Part shown: positions 25,901 through 36,903 of the stretch, piece after piece
Layout: the number at the start of each line of letters is the position of its first letter
How positions within the stretch are numbered: position 1 is the first letter of the stretch
Origin: Lingula anatina
Taxonomy: Eukaryota; Brachiopoda; Lingulata; Lingulida; Lingulidae
Reading direction: 5' to 3'
Assembly (NCBI RefSeq): GCF_001039355.2
Contig: NW_019775666.1
Span: 98,527 to 162,526, forward strand
Length of the DNA: 64,000 nt
Notes under the pieces: generated by a model
What the model was told of the DNA's origin: nothing
Database searches by the model: none
The model's input: the letters and a program-made list of their open reading frames with translations, nothing else
Translations under genes and position numbers: made by a program

Positions 25901-28900
25901 TTCACTTTTAACACACAAAAAAAGAAAAAAAATTCACAAAACTTTTATACTTTTTAAGTGGAAAAAAAAGTGTGCCAAACAGAGAAATGTACTGTCATGA
26001 TGTCAGTTGACTAACCTGTACAATGCACAACAAATGTCATGCTTGGCTGGTTCATCTCCCTCAAAAAACTTCATTAGAACAGGGAGATTAATCTTACTGA
26101 AATGGTCATTCAGCTCGTCCATCATCTGGTCCAACATGACTGACCTGGGGGTCACAAGATGGACGTAGAAATGATTTGGTGACTCAATGTGCGACATCAT
26201 CATCTGCAGGCAACCGTCCTCTGGGATGTCCAGTTGCTGGTCAGGCAGCACCCCTTTGTTAGACTTTGGACTCTTTAAGAAAGTTGGCGTTGTAGCACGA
26301 GGAGTGGAAGACCCAGGGCCAGATGGAGTTCTAGAACACGACTGAGCAAGTGTCATGGGCACTGCTGCTGCAGAATGTTGACCAAATGTTCCTGTCCTGT
26401 CTTGAGGTGGAGTCTGTGGCTCCATCTGTGTGGAACATGACTGTTTCACTGGGGTGGTCTGAGATCTGGATTCCCCCTGATTGGGTAAACTATCATAAGA
26501 TGTCTCCGTTTTGGAAAGGTTGCTGCTTGCAGAGTTCTTTTCTTTCGAGGAAAGGTCCTTCAACAATAGTGATAAATCATCAGCAACTTTTGATGTATCT
26601 TTATTAGGGGTTATTACTGTTAAAGGGGATCTTGCAGTTTTCTTTTTCTGTCCATCAGCTTTTTCTGCCATGACAGACCCTTCAGCTATTTTTTTGTTTG
26701 CTGGCTCTGAAAAATGCTCTACTTCACAATCTTCCCCCAGGCCTCCAGTTGCAGTGCCAAGTTTTGAGGAATCATCCTCTGTGTCATTTTCTGACAGCCA
26801 ACTTTGAAATTCTTGCTGAAACTCACAGCTCTTTGGCAGCCTTTCTGGAAACCCCAAACTCTTGAGCCTTTGCTGAGGTGTAATGATTTTTTCTGCCCCC
26901 ACTGATTTAACTGAAGAGTCAGGTACATCTGAGAATTCTCTTTCCTGATCCTTTCTTGGTGTCATTACAAATCTATCTTCTTGCAAATTGGGATTGGACT
27001 CCTGAGAGGCATTGGTGATCTGTCCCAATTCAAGATCAGCTGCATTGGCATTGGCATTTCTAGAGGCTTCAATCTCCTTGTCAAGTATTTCATCAAAAGA
27101 TAAATCAGCAATCTCATTGGCAAGATCATCATCGTTATACTCAAGTTGAGGTTGCACAATTTTCTCCCCGATGGGTTGCACTTTGGTTTGACCTGAAGGC
27201 TCTGTAGAAGGAATTTCATTGGCTCCATTTTCCACTTTGTCAGTTTCTGTCTCAACCTGCACAGCAATTGGCTTCTTGTCTACAACTAGGCCTAAATCAG
27301 ATGTGGAGGTTCTTGTGTTGGTGTCAGCCTTTCTTGCTGTGTTGGCTTCACTACTTTCAGACTCTGTATTTCTGTCACCAGACTTTGTATTTCTGTTACC
27401 AGCTGCAGACTCTATATTTCTGTCACCACTTGTGGGCCCTGTATTTCTGTCACCACTTGGGGGCTCTGTATTTCTGTCATCACATGCGGGCTCTGTATTT
27501 CTGTCACCACTTGCGGGCTCTGTTATTTTGTCATCACCTGCCACTTCTGTATTTCCGTCACCACCTGCAGACTCTGTATTTCTGTCACCACTTGCAGACT
27601 CTGTATTTCTGTCACTTTTTTCACTCATTACTTTCCTGTCACCTTTTGAGTCTGAACTAAATTCACCACATTTACGTCCAAGTTCTGCACCTCCAACTTG
27701 GTTCAGTTCTTTTGACCCAGCACCAGAGGTCACTGCATTTGGCACTACAATTTCTGCTAAGGAAACCATTCCATCTGGTTTCTCTTGAGTGTCGTCTGCA
27801 CAAAACTGTAAATTGCTGCCCTCTGGTGGCACTAACACAGACAACTGTGAGGGAGCACCTTCTTCTGCTGGAGAGTGAAGAGGTGACTTAGGAAAGATAT
27901 AAGAAGCAATCTCAGCATTGGACATCATTTTGGCAGCGTTATACTTTCTCATCAAGTCTCCGACACTCTCCATGATGCTTGTGATGGGTCCACTGACCAT
28001 GCCCCCTGTGGCTGCAGTGACCGGTAGTGGTTGACCAGGGAAGTGGAGCTCCAGGAATAAAAGAGGACAGTCTGGCTCTTTGGATATGGAGGCATGCAGG
28101 ATCCTGTTCTCCACCAGGCGGAGAAATATCAGGTTGTACTCTGAAGACCATACACCACTGCCATCTGGTGGCGCAACCTAAGACAATGAGAGAACAAAAT
28201 TACATGAAAAAAAAAAACAAAATTCAATCTGTGGCTTGCTTAGAGTACATAAACCATGCACAGTCACAACTAACACATCAAGTGCCTGGTTTCATTAATT
28301 TTTTTTGTATTATTGACAGCACCTATGTAACAAATACTTATTATTGATTTGCAAGCACTCTATTTTATAGTTAATACACAGCAATAAATCATACATTTTG
28401 AGGTGTTCGTAATAATTTGTTCTATCAATTACATAACTATACATCATACTTAGGTCAAAAGAAACTAGGTATCGTGTGCAAAACATATCAGACATATCTA
28501 ACAAAACAAATGCAATGTCACATGTGACCCTGTTTCCACTAGCTCTTATTAATACTGTAGATTGTTACATTTAAAATCTAAGGCAATAACAACTAATAGT
28601 AACAAAATACTTTGTTACGTCAAACAAGGTGCTCCACTCTGTGACACTAAACACAATGTCAAACCTTACACAGTCACATCTAGCACAATGTCAAACCTTA
28701 CACAGTCACACCTAACACAATGTCAAATCTTACACAGTCACACCTAACACAGTGTCAAACCTTACACAGTCACACCTAGTACAATGTCAAACCAAACATT
28801 ACACTTAACACACTGTCACACCTAACACAACATCAATCCAATTTGACACCAAGCACCCAAAATCACAATTTATAAATATACATAATCACACAACACATTG

Positions 28901-31806
28901 TATCGATCACAGTGAATCCAGCTACCTGTGAGAGAGCACAATAGAAAGCTTGGGTTGGAAGTTGGGCAAAGTCAGGTGCCAGGTGGCGTACTCTGTCCAA
29001 TGGCAAGCGCTCTCTGTTCCCATAATCCACATAGACGACATCAACTTCGCCTTGGCTACAACCATCTTCTGGCCTGGCATCTACAAATACAACAAATAAC
29101 TATTAATTTTTAATGTGATTAATGCCCATCTCTTTTAAAAGCACACATTAATCCCCATCTCTTGTAACAGCATATATTCATGCTGATCTCTTTTAAGAGA
29201 ATACCTTAATGACTGTCTTTTTTAAAGAAATAGTACATTTACATCCATTTCTTGGAAGAAAATACATTAATGCCCAACTCTTTTAAGAGAATACATTAAT
29301 GCCCGTGGCTTGAAAGAGAATACATACCCCAGACTTCCATGACTTTGGCTCTATACCAGCTGTTGTTATGATTGTATTTGGCACTCACAAAACTGCCCAT
29401 TGTAGGCAAACTTTGCAGCTTATATTCTTCATGTCCCTTTTCATAGAAGACCCTAAATTGATTTTTAAATTACTTTGAATCCAATTACCACTTTATATTT
29501 TTTTACTGATATTAAGACAAAAAAAAAAAAAAAACATCTGGCACATTCCTCTATCTATTCTTCAGCATCAGAATGTGCTGAATGTATGAATATCGAAGAA
29601 TGCAATTCAAAAATAAATTTTTTTCCGAAAATTAATTTTAAATAATCTGTTACAAATCTTGGTCAACTAGGTTAAACAACAGGCTAAAGAACTTTTTAAA
29701 ATCTCTTAGCAGACCCATAGGAACACAATCACAAGAACACCTACCACATTCTGGTCTCCAGTTCCTCTGCCTCAGAGAGAGCTGGCTGTGCCCAGAAAAA
29801 CCAGGGACTTGTGACTTCTGTGATAATAACATCTAGCGAGCAGCCTTCCACAAATGACATGGTAGGAATAATGCACTGACCCAATGGCTTTGCTAACTGA
29901 AGTGAAGACTGTTCAAATCAAAATTACTTTACACTTATTAAAATGTATTTACATCATATATGTCCACGTATGAATCAGTATGATTGAAAAATAGGCATAA
30001 ATAGAGTAAATGACCCATTGCAATATTAATGAGCTTCACATAAGAAAAAACCTAAGCACTTATGAAGAAAATGCCCAGATAAAAGTTACCAAAGTAGCTT
30101 TAAATGCAACATACTAAAAATTTACCTTTGATGTAGCACTAGAACCTGCACCTGTACTGGTAGACCTACTGTCTGTGTCACCTACTACATCCTTTTTACT
30201 TTTACTTCTTTTCTTCTTCAGTGTTTTCCCTGCTGCTTTCTTTCTTTGTGAGCCCTCCTTTGTATTTTTTGTTATATTTGAGAGAGAAGTTCTGCTGGTA
30301 TCAGATGCCTCTGAGGGAGCTTTAAGACCAAGCAGTCCATCTGAGTTTGTAGGTGGGATGAAGGATGCTGAAATATTGGCTACAAAACTTTCTTCCTTTC
30401 CACTAGTGGCTGATGTAACAGAGTTTGTGTTTTGTTCACTGACAATCTGTGACAGAACAGTAGGTGCACTATAGGTGACAGCACTATCTAGTGGTACTAG
30501 ACCTGGTGGTGCACTGTAGGTGGAAGCACTATCCAGTGGTACCAGACCTGGTGGTGTACTGTAGGTGACAGCACTAGTTTGTAGTGGTTGAGAAGAGTTC
30601 AAGATAGCAGCACCTTCCAAATGTTGATCATGACAGGCTCCCTTACTGCTGGAGATTTCAGTTTCAAAAGCAGGGTTCTGATAAACAGACTCTGGGTTTT
30701 CTTCTGCAAATATTGTTGAAAAAATATAATATTCAGAACAGAATGTCATTAAAACATTAACATTTCTATGATGAATAAGTTTTACTCGGCCATACACAAT
30801 AATTCAAATTATACTTTAAATTACACTTTTTTTCAAAACACACAAAAAGAAGACATATCCACACATGAACTGTGCATTCCCCATGTATAAGATGCAACAT
30901 CTACCTCATCTACCTGTAAGAGTAAAACCTGATTTACTTTGAACATCCAGGAAAATCATGAAGTTTAAGTTTGATAAAACATACAGTACAAATGTATGGT
31001 CACAGCTGAAAAACCAGGACAATAGGGTCATCAACAATACCACCTATAGTTTTAACTATAAAAAGCCCAATGGATAAATTCATGAGCAAAACATTCATAA
31101 AGGTTTAATTTCTTACCTTGTTCATCAAGGGTCATTGATGCAAGGAACAGAGCATTTCTGCACTTTTCCATTTTCTGCATGACAGAGGCATACTTCTGCA
31201 AGAATTGTGACTTGTCTTGGACTTCCAGCAGAGCCCGTCCCTAGGATGACAAAAAAACCCTCTAGATATGTTCAACTTAAGCTGACCTAGACTTCACAGT
31301 GATTATTCTGATGTGGTTTTCAATGAAAAATAATAATTCAATCAAGTACACGTCAACGACATCTTAGACCGAAAAAAGACTTAACTGGTGTGTCCAAATG
31401 ACCAGTTTTCTTAGCGACAGTTTAGAGTGTGTTTTATCAACTTAGTTTATACGAACTAACTTTATTCCCACTGCATTCAGTGATAGTCCGGGGCTTCCCA
31501 TGGGAGTTAGTTTCTGTGTATGCATGGGGGTGGGGTGTCTGAGATTAAGTTGTTCTCTGAAATGACTTTATGTAAAGTATGGCTCAAAAATTTGCTTTGC
31601 CTTAGATTATTCTGTTTTAAATAAAACAAAACAGAAATAATAATAATAATACTTATGGTATTGATGAATGACCTTACATTTCTGCATACAGGCCCTGTAA
31701 GGTTTTCAATACAGTTCACTAGATTCTTCTGCAGGTCCTCTATCTCACCAAGTCTCTCCATAACCTTCTTCTTTCCATCTTCCCACATTTTATTTTTTCG
31801 GGACAT
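22859..31806 (-). CDS. Two-Tudor germline-type protein (multi-exon)
   Basis: Exons: 31678-31812 (ATG at 31806), 31117-31240, 30126-30703, 29745-29896, 29328-29452, 28926-29080, 26016-28177, 25421-25792, 25239-25251, 25005-25146, 23646-23864, perhaps 22859-22957. All phases agree. An N-terminal helical stretch (residues 1-84) precedes a low-complexity region with a basic patch near 250. Extended Tudor domain 1 covers about 285-470 (WYRAKV, then VDYGN at 387-391). A 550-residue acidic linker follows. Extended Tudor domain 2 lies at about 1080-1310 (FYRVEVL, YIDYGNSEW), finishing with MDMFDVFEEL in the microexon region. Such domains bind methylarginine on PIWI-type partners in germ granules; that role is inferred. 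It resembles RNF17/TDRD proteins, but I see no RING, so no symbol is given. The last exon's membership and the stop are unresolved. Confidence 0.85.
24441..24710. repeat. 30-bp minisatellite, 9 units (other allele)
   Basis: Nine copies of the same 30-bp unit seen 16 times at 19769-20250, at the equivalent intronic place in the second copy. The seven-unit difference accounts for nearly all the 217-bp length difference between the two copies. Confidence 0.95.
25239..25251 (-). CDS. 13-nt microexon of the Tudor gene
   Basis: Needed to join phase 2 (donor CCCTT|gtgagc at 25421) to phase 0 (acceptor attag|GACATG at 25146); without it the direct junction shifts frame and stops. The microexon TTTTGTGTTGATG is bounded by AG and GTGAAG, and yields EPFFVLMDMFDVFEEL, which matches the hydrophobic strand of the nuclease-like half of an extended Tudor domain. 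It is identical in the other haplotype copy (20776-20788). Without splicing here the reading frame ends at a TGA at 25417-25419. Confidence 0.6.
25252..25420 (-). mobile_element. 169-nt intron built mostly from a hAT-like MITE
   Basis: On the minus strand, from about 25402 to 25270, this intron matches the MITE at 63244-63411. Both share CAGAGATATTTT-CTGA, 'attatctttgttgatccatc', the TTTTTGACCGTCTTCCGACA block and a GTCAATGTAAACTTG-like segment. The left terminus is degenerate (CGGGGTGGATACAG against CAGGGGCGGATCCAG) and the right terminus is missing. Only about 18 nt at the donor side and 20-30 nt at the acceptor side are not element-like. The other haplotype carries the same insertion. Confidence 0.72.
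27350..27625 (-). repeat. Coding repeat, 9-residue units in the Tudor gene linker
   Basis: Inside the 2.16-kb exon, the minus-strand frame reads about nine units of the type ASGDRNTEP (27 nt each) with variation at positions 1-3 and 9. They lie in the acidic, Ser/Thr-rich linker between the two Tudor domains, probably disordered. In-frame unit length allows expansion without frame loss. Confidence 0.85.
28640..28850. repeat. Intronic minisatellite related to the 30-bp family
   Basis: Repeated phrases 'cacagtcacacctaacaca' and 'atgtcaaaccttacacagtc' with a period near 31-33 bp, about six degenerate copies. The core CACACC-AACACAATGT-AAC is the same as in the 30-bp array three introns further downstream in the same gene. 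It lies between exons 7 and 8. Confidence 0.75.
29110..29327. repeat. Intronic repeat, unit about 40 bp, ending at a splice donor
   Basis: Variants of 'attaatgcccatctctttta' followed by 'agagaatac' occur about six times and fill nearly the whole intron between exons 6 and 7, reaching the donor next to 29328. Confidence 0.7.
30455..30600 (-). repeat. Coding repeat, 16-residue units
   Basis: In exon 4 of the Tudor gene the frame reads three consecutive units of TYSAPPGLVPLDSA type (48 nt), the last decayed. It is proline-rich and likely disordered. A lysine/arginine patch (RKKAAGKTLKKKRSKSKK) that could act as a nuclear or RNA-binding patch follows about 70 residues later. Confidence 0.8.
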
Positions 31807-32152
31807 CTTTGTCTGCAAAGATTAAAATAGGGGAAAAACTATCAACAACTAAGTCTAAAGACACAAGAATTTTAATAATTTGTATCAATTAGTTTTTTTT
31901 TCTTTCGATCTGACTAATAACCCCTTACAGCCAATGCAATCATATACTACAAAGGGTGCAAAATAAAAACCCATCGTTGGCAATTTTGGAATTTTGAAAC
32001 ATTAACACTGCCTGTAGTACATGTTTAATTTCCAACAAATTTGGCGAGATATAATTCAGCATTTTAGAGCGGTATATAAAGAGGCTAAAGCTATAATATA
32101 AATAAAAAGAGCTTCACTTAGTGGTGTTTCTTTCTGTGCAAATTCTACTCAC

Positions 32153-32230
32153 CAGCTATTGCTGAAACGACTAAATTTTTTAGCGTTTTTTCTGTCAACA
32201 CCTAACCACACGTGTGAATTTCGCGGCGTT
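32153..32230 (-). other. Non-coding first exon of the Tudor gene
   Basis: The minus strand has a clean donor (AGCTG|gtgagtag) at 32153 and no ATG upstream in the exon. It would splice to the acceptor tttgcag|ACAAAGATG at 31812, placing the start codon at 31806. The upper limit is not sharp. Confidence 0.6.
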
Positions 32231-32260
32231 ATCTTTCTGAAGATGGCGCTGCTATGTTTA
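32154..32260. promoter_or_regulatory. Compact divergent promoter
   Basis: The first exon of the minus-strand Tudor gene and the first plus-strand leader exon lie within about 100 bp of each other. A local rise in GC, CGCGGCG at about 32222, and AAGATGGCGC at 32240 (a YY1-type element that often overlaps transcription starts) support a shared initiation region. Initiation itself is inferred. Confidence 0.5.
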
Positions 32261-32568
32261 TATGCAAGAAGCGCTTTCAGGTAAAATTAATTGCCATGTG
32301 AACAATAAGCAAGTCTGTTATTTCTGCTCAACTTAAATAGATATAAGATCAATATTTTTTCTAGGTCTCAGGGTTGAAATTAAGTTATCAAAAGACACTG
32401 GGGGAGCAAGTTATACGCTACTTTCGATATATTGTTCCTTTGCCAGCAGTATTGCCCTCTATCGGAACATTTACGATAGAAGTTATCCGTCCAGGTGAAA
32501 TCAACGTGACAAGGCTGGTGCCTTCACAGGCGGCCAAGGTGGCGTGGGTGTGCAGTTCTGGTGAACAG
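32243..32568 (+). other. Leader exons upstream of the HIT/GALT-like gene, with a possible uORF
   Basis: A donor follows 32280 (TTTCAG|gtaaaa), and an exon at 32365-32568 is framed by ttttctag and CAG|gtgagg. From the ATG at 32254 the two join in phase 0 and stay open for 77 codons (MFICKKRFQ then VSGLKLSYQ...). The next exon (35452) adds GGA TGA, closing a 78-residue frame before the main ATG. It may be a 5' leader with an upstream ORF, or a separate small gene. I do not recognise the peptide. Confidence 0.35.
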
Positions 32569-32640
32569 GTGAGGGTTCAAAATGTTCTCTGTTTGATTTG
32601 CAGCGTCCAGGTTAGCCTGAAGTGCATTCAGGCATGCTAG

Positions 32641-35451
32641 TAATTGTTAGATAACACATTTTTATCGACATTAATATTGCAAGTTGGTTCAATTAAGGTA
32701 CATCTCTTGAAGTTGAACTTGAGTTGTACTCAACTCTGGCAAAGCAGTCGTCAGTGGTTGAGGTTTCCAATTGGCTTTGACGTATGAATCCTTTGTTGTA
32801 CATTGAATTAATCACCCTGTATCTTAGATAGTCTTAATCTTACACATCGTCCTATTTGTACCCTTGAAAGAAAAAAAAAGTGAAAATAATTTCATTAGAT
32901 CTCAGTTTTTAGTAAAGACAGCTTTCATTAATGATAGATATCTAAACATTTTGATTTACCTGTTGACAGTTTGATTTGTTCATTCTGACCGACTTGGTAA
33001 CAACTGAGTTTAAGGTAAACAGTACAGGTAGGTGAACAGGTACTATAATTACCCCACAGTCTTTGTGATGACTTAATTGATAGCCCCCCCCCCTCCTGCC
33101 CCTGAGTAAAATCAATGTGGCAAGAATGAACAGAGATGGGTGAGCATTCATACTGCCCCATGTATATACACGCTGTAGGGCACTATCTTGATTGGTCACT
33201 AAAAGAGTGTTTACAGTAGTAAAATCAGGTTAATGCCAGGTTGATAAACCTCAAAACCACATAGAAAGTCATTAGACTACCATACTAGTCTACCATAACA
33301 CATAAAAAAGTTTGATTTCAGTTTAAAAGCATTTAAAGAATGTTGTAAAATTCCCATAGATTCCCATTAATTTTCTTTTCTTACTACAGTCCCTGCTACC
33401 CTTCATAGGTACCAGTATTTCACTATATAGCTGTGTACAGTTTGTACATGTTCATTTTTGTAAACTGAGACTTTTTGCCCAACAATAAACATTCACACAG
33501 CTGGCCTTTGATATTGGTACAGTGAAAGGCCCAGCCCTTCCCTTTTGTTAACCCAGATGATACCCTCTATGCCTGGATGCACTGCTCTTGCAATACAAAA
33601 CTTGTTGGAAGTGTCAAGTTAGCATTACTAGGTAAGTGCCATTGACATACCTGATATGCACACAATACATACATATATTATACTAGTTATGTAAAGCTTG
33701 GCAGGCAGCAGGGCCATTCAAAAAGTGCCACAGAGCAAGGATGTTAATACTGCTGAATAGCCTGTACATGTTAAACTAGGTGCAGTTAAAATTTTTATTT
33801 AGCATGGTTGCGAGATGAATTAGTAAGTCTATGTAAAGACAAGATTATTATCATTTTTGTTGTTGTTGTTATGTTACACCAAGATTAAAAGGTTGGTTTT
33901 GTTGCTAGAATGCTGTGTATATAAAATGCATGGAGGACTAGACTGCTTGACTTCTATTTCCATTATCTTTTCATTTTCAGATTTATATTTATAATATATA
34001 ATTAATAATATGTAATTTATAATTATACTTTGTACTCTTTTAATATTTTTTTCCAACCAAAATCAACTGCATTATCTTATACCGAACTTATTGTTTATGA
34101 GGAATGTCTTTTTTGTTAGTGTATTAAGAGCTAAACACTAAGAAAAAAAAAAAACATAAAATTTGTGAAATTCTTTTTTATCTACAAATTTTCTCATGGT
34201 CATGCAGTTTGACAAACTAATATTATTTGATTACTTACACTTGTTTATTTAATCAAAATGTTTCCTTGCTACTATATTAACCCATGAGTTGCTTTATTTT
34301 CTATATATTTTGGGGATGATGCTTATCATGGTATTATTGGTTCCACTATTTTTTAAAATGTATTGATTATAACTAGAAAAGCACTTGGAGAGGACAACCT
34401 CCACAAAGACCAGTAATTAACTAATAATTAGCCATTAATCAATAAATTCATCACCAAAATCTAATCATTTCTTCCTTTGGCTATTTGTGACCTTTCCTGA
34501 AAATGTCATCAAAAGCTATTCATTACATCAATATATTTTATGAAGCAATGCACCAACCTTGTTTACAGAGAGTTGCCACTAGTTAAAGGGATAACAACCT
34601 TTCGTAAGATATCCATATTTCACAACAAATATATTGTAAATAACTCATAGAAATACAGTAAATTCTATTTTGCCCCCAAAACTGTAGTTAACATAATTAT
34701 TTTGGAATTTGTACTTGCCATCTCATCACGTGACCTCCATAGATGGCTATACTATGTAATAATCTCTTAAGAGATTATTACGAAAAAAACAAACTTTTTA
34801 GAAAAAAAAAAACCAGGGACTTATTTTGAATGTGGGAATGGATTCATTTACAATTGGTAAGTATGGGGAAATTGTCCTTTACCCCATTTTTTTGGCCAAA
34901 ATGCAGTTGTGCAGTTGTTATCCCTTTAACCAACTTACATAAATATCTGTTCTTGATTGGCCTTATCAGCAAATGTGTACTAGTAATAGTGTAAGCATTT
35001 GTTAAGTTATGAAATGATTGTAGGCTGTTTCTTATTATGATCATACCAGAACATAAGAAGTACCAGCATGAGAAAACTGTGATCATGAATTATTTAGATA
35101 TGAGATACATTTGCCTTATCAGAAATTATACTGTGCCTTTGTAGAGTTTTTGGGTATAATGGTTTGACAAAATGCAAACACCACAAGTGAAAAATTAGTC
35201 CACAGGTTTATTTGGACATTCCTTTTTGGCTTCTGCATTTATGTGTGAAGATACAAGCTGATTATGTATAAATTGTCTCATGAATACGAAGGTGCTTAAC
35301 TCAAGACATTATTACTAAATTATTACTGTATATATATATGATGCAGGAATATTGAATGGTCACATTAATATTGCAGTTGATTTTATATACTCATTTAGGC
35401 CAATAGAGGAAGTATAATTGCGGTAATGGACATTGGTGTATTTCATTTTAG
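32641..35451. other. First long intron of the HIT/GALT-like gene
   Basis: Contains one TTAA-flanked MITE (34583-34929) and AT-rich sequence. No other exon is supported. Confidence 0.5.
34583..34929. mobile_element. TTAA-flanked MITE, copy 1 of 3
   Basis: TTAA, then AGGGATAACAAC, about 340 bp, then GTTGTTATCCCT, then TTAA. A central palindrome AATCTCTTAAGAGATT and the block 'gtgacctcca-agatggctatact' are shared with the copies at 40753 and 58549. The TTAA target with short inverted termini fits a piggyBac-type non-autonomous element. This copy is the most diverged of the three. Confidence 0.85.
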
Positions 35452-35520
35452 GGATGAACTTGGCCCACTCAACTATGTAGAGTCATTTTGCGGTCATGCT
35501 TGGACATAAAACTTACAACC

Positions 35521-36872
35521 ATGCTCATCAAGCTGCGACAGAGGGAGGTTACCCTGTGCGCAGGAGGCCTGTTTTTGGCAGCGTTGATTTTCGTGCCTTT
35601 TTTGTCTGTGTGGAAACGGCCAGATAAAAATCATGGAGAATATCAGAGATCATTCCAGGGTTACTCTGTGTGGCCAGATTATAGAAATAATCCAAGCAGG
35701 TCGCATGTAAGTATTGGAGAAAAAAAAAAGGATCAATGAGACAGCTTATGATTTGGTCATTTTAACTCGTCTCATCCAGCAAGAGTGTTAGTACCCTCTG
35801 CCAAGAAACTTTCTAATTTTCACATATTTTGTCAATATTAATTATAGAGACTAAAAATCACCTTGGATTTTAGGTTTATGTGGGGATTAGTTGTGACACT
35901 TCAAAATTTTGCTCTACTCAGGTTTTGATATATGTGTTTCAAATGATGTCCGTGTCGACCTATTTACAAATGCACTAAAATAAAAAAGTACCTCTTTTAA
36001 ATGACATTAACAAGAAATGCTATAGTACGCTTTTACTTTTAGAAAGGATGGAAAAGCTAACCTGAAGTTAGTAATTTCTGCCACTTGATGAAATAATAGT
36101 TAGTGAGGGGAAAAAGCATTTATTGGCTAAACCAGAAATTAATGTGGCTGTATATCACTATGCTTAAAAGAAGGACAGAAAATTATACTTGTTTTATTGA
36201 AAAACATGTAAATTTTATTGTTGCGTAAAACCAAAATTGTAACACACTTGTGTCACCAGCAGGATCATTCTACATTAATATGACTGTTTTCTATGCTGTA
36301 TAAAATACTAAACTTATAAATATGTATACATTGGGTAATAAGCTATACTATACACATGTAAAGTATGATGCAGCAGAGTTTTATAATAAAAAAAGGGAGA
36401 AGTGCCCTTTTGTTTCCCTGAAGCCATTTTCATTATTTATTAAGTTTTTCAAGAATATGGCAGAATGGTTCATAAGTGAAAACATATGAACTAGTAGATC
36501 TTTAAGTCTATCTGTGATACTGTTTTTACTTACAGCACTGGTTTAAAAAGACCTGTTTCTACACTGAATATCAACAGATGGAGATAGGCATATTGGCTGA
36601 TGTTCTGAAACAGTGGGAAAATGCACAAGACAGCCAATGCAGGTATGCATAGATCTTTACAAATTGTTGCTATTAATATTATTCTTGTTCTTCTTGAGTA
36701 TGTTGCTGGTGTTATTATAATTATTGTAAAATCAAATTTCTTCAATATATAATTAACTGTAAACAAACATTTCATAATGGTGATTTCACAGTAAAATTTT
36801 ATGAAGGTTTTTCTTACCAAACTGTTAGTACTAGTAATCTCTTACTATATACAATATACAGTAAAACTTGTA

Positions 36873-36903
<31 letters not shown>

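Noticed and set aside
27219-27788. Plus-strand frames of 189 and 130 codons opposite the large Tudor exon
   Set aside because: Shadows of the real minus-strand exon; their repeats mirror the SGDRNTE coding repeat.
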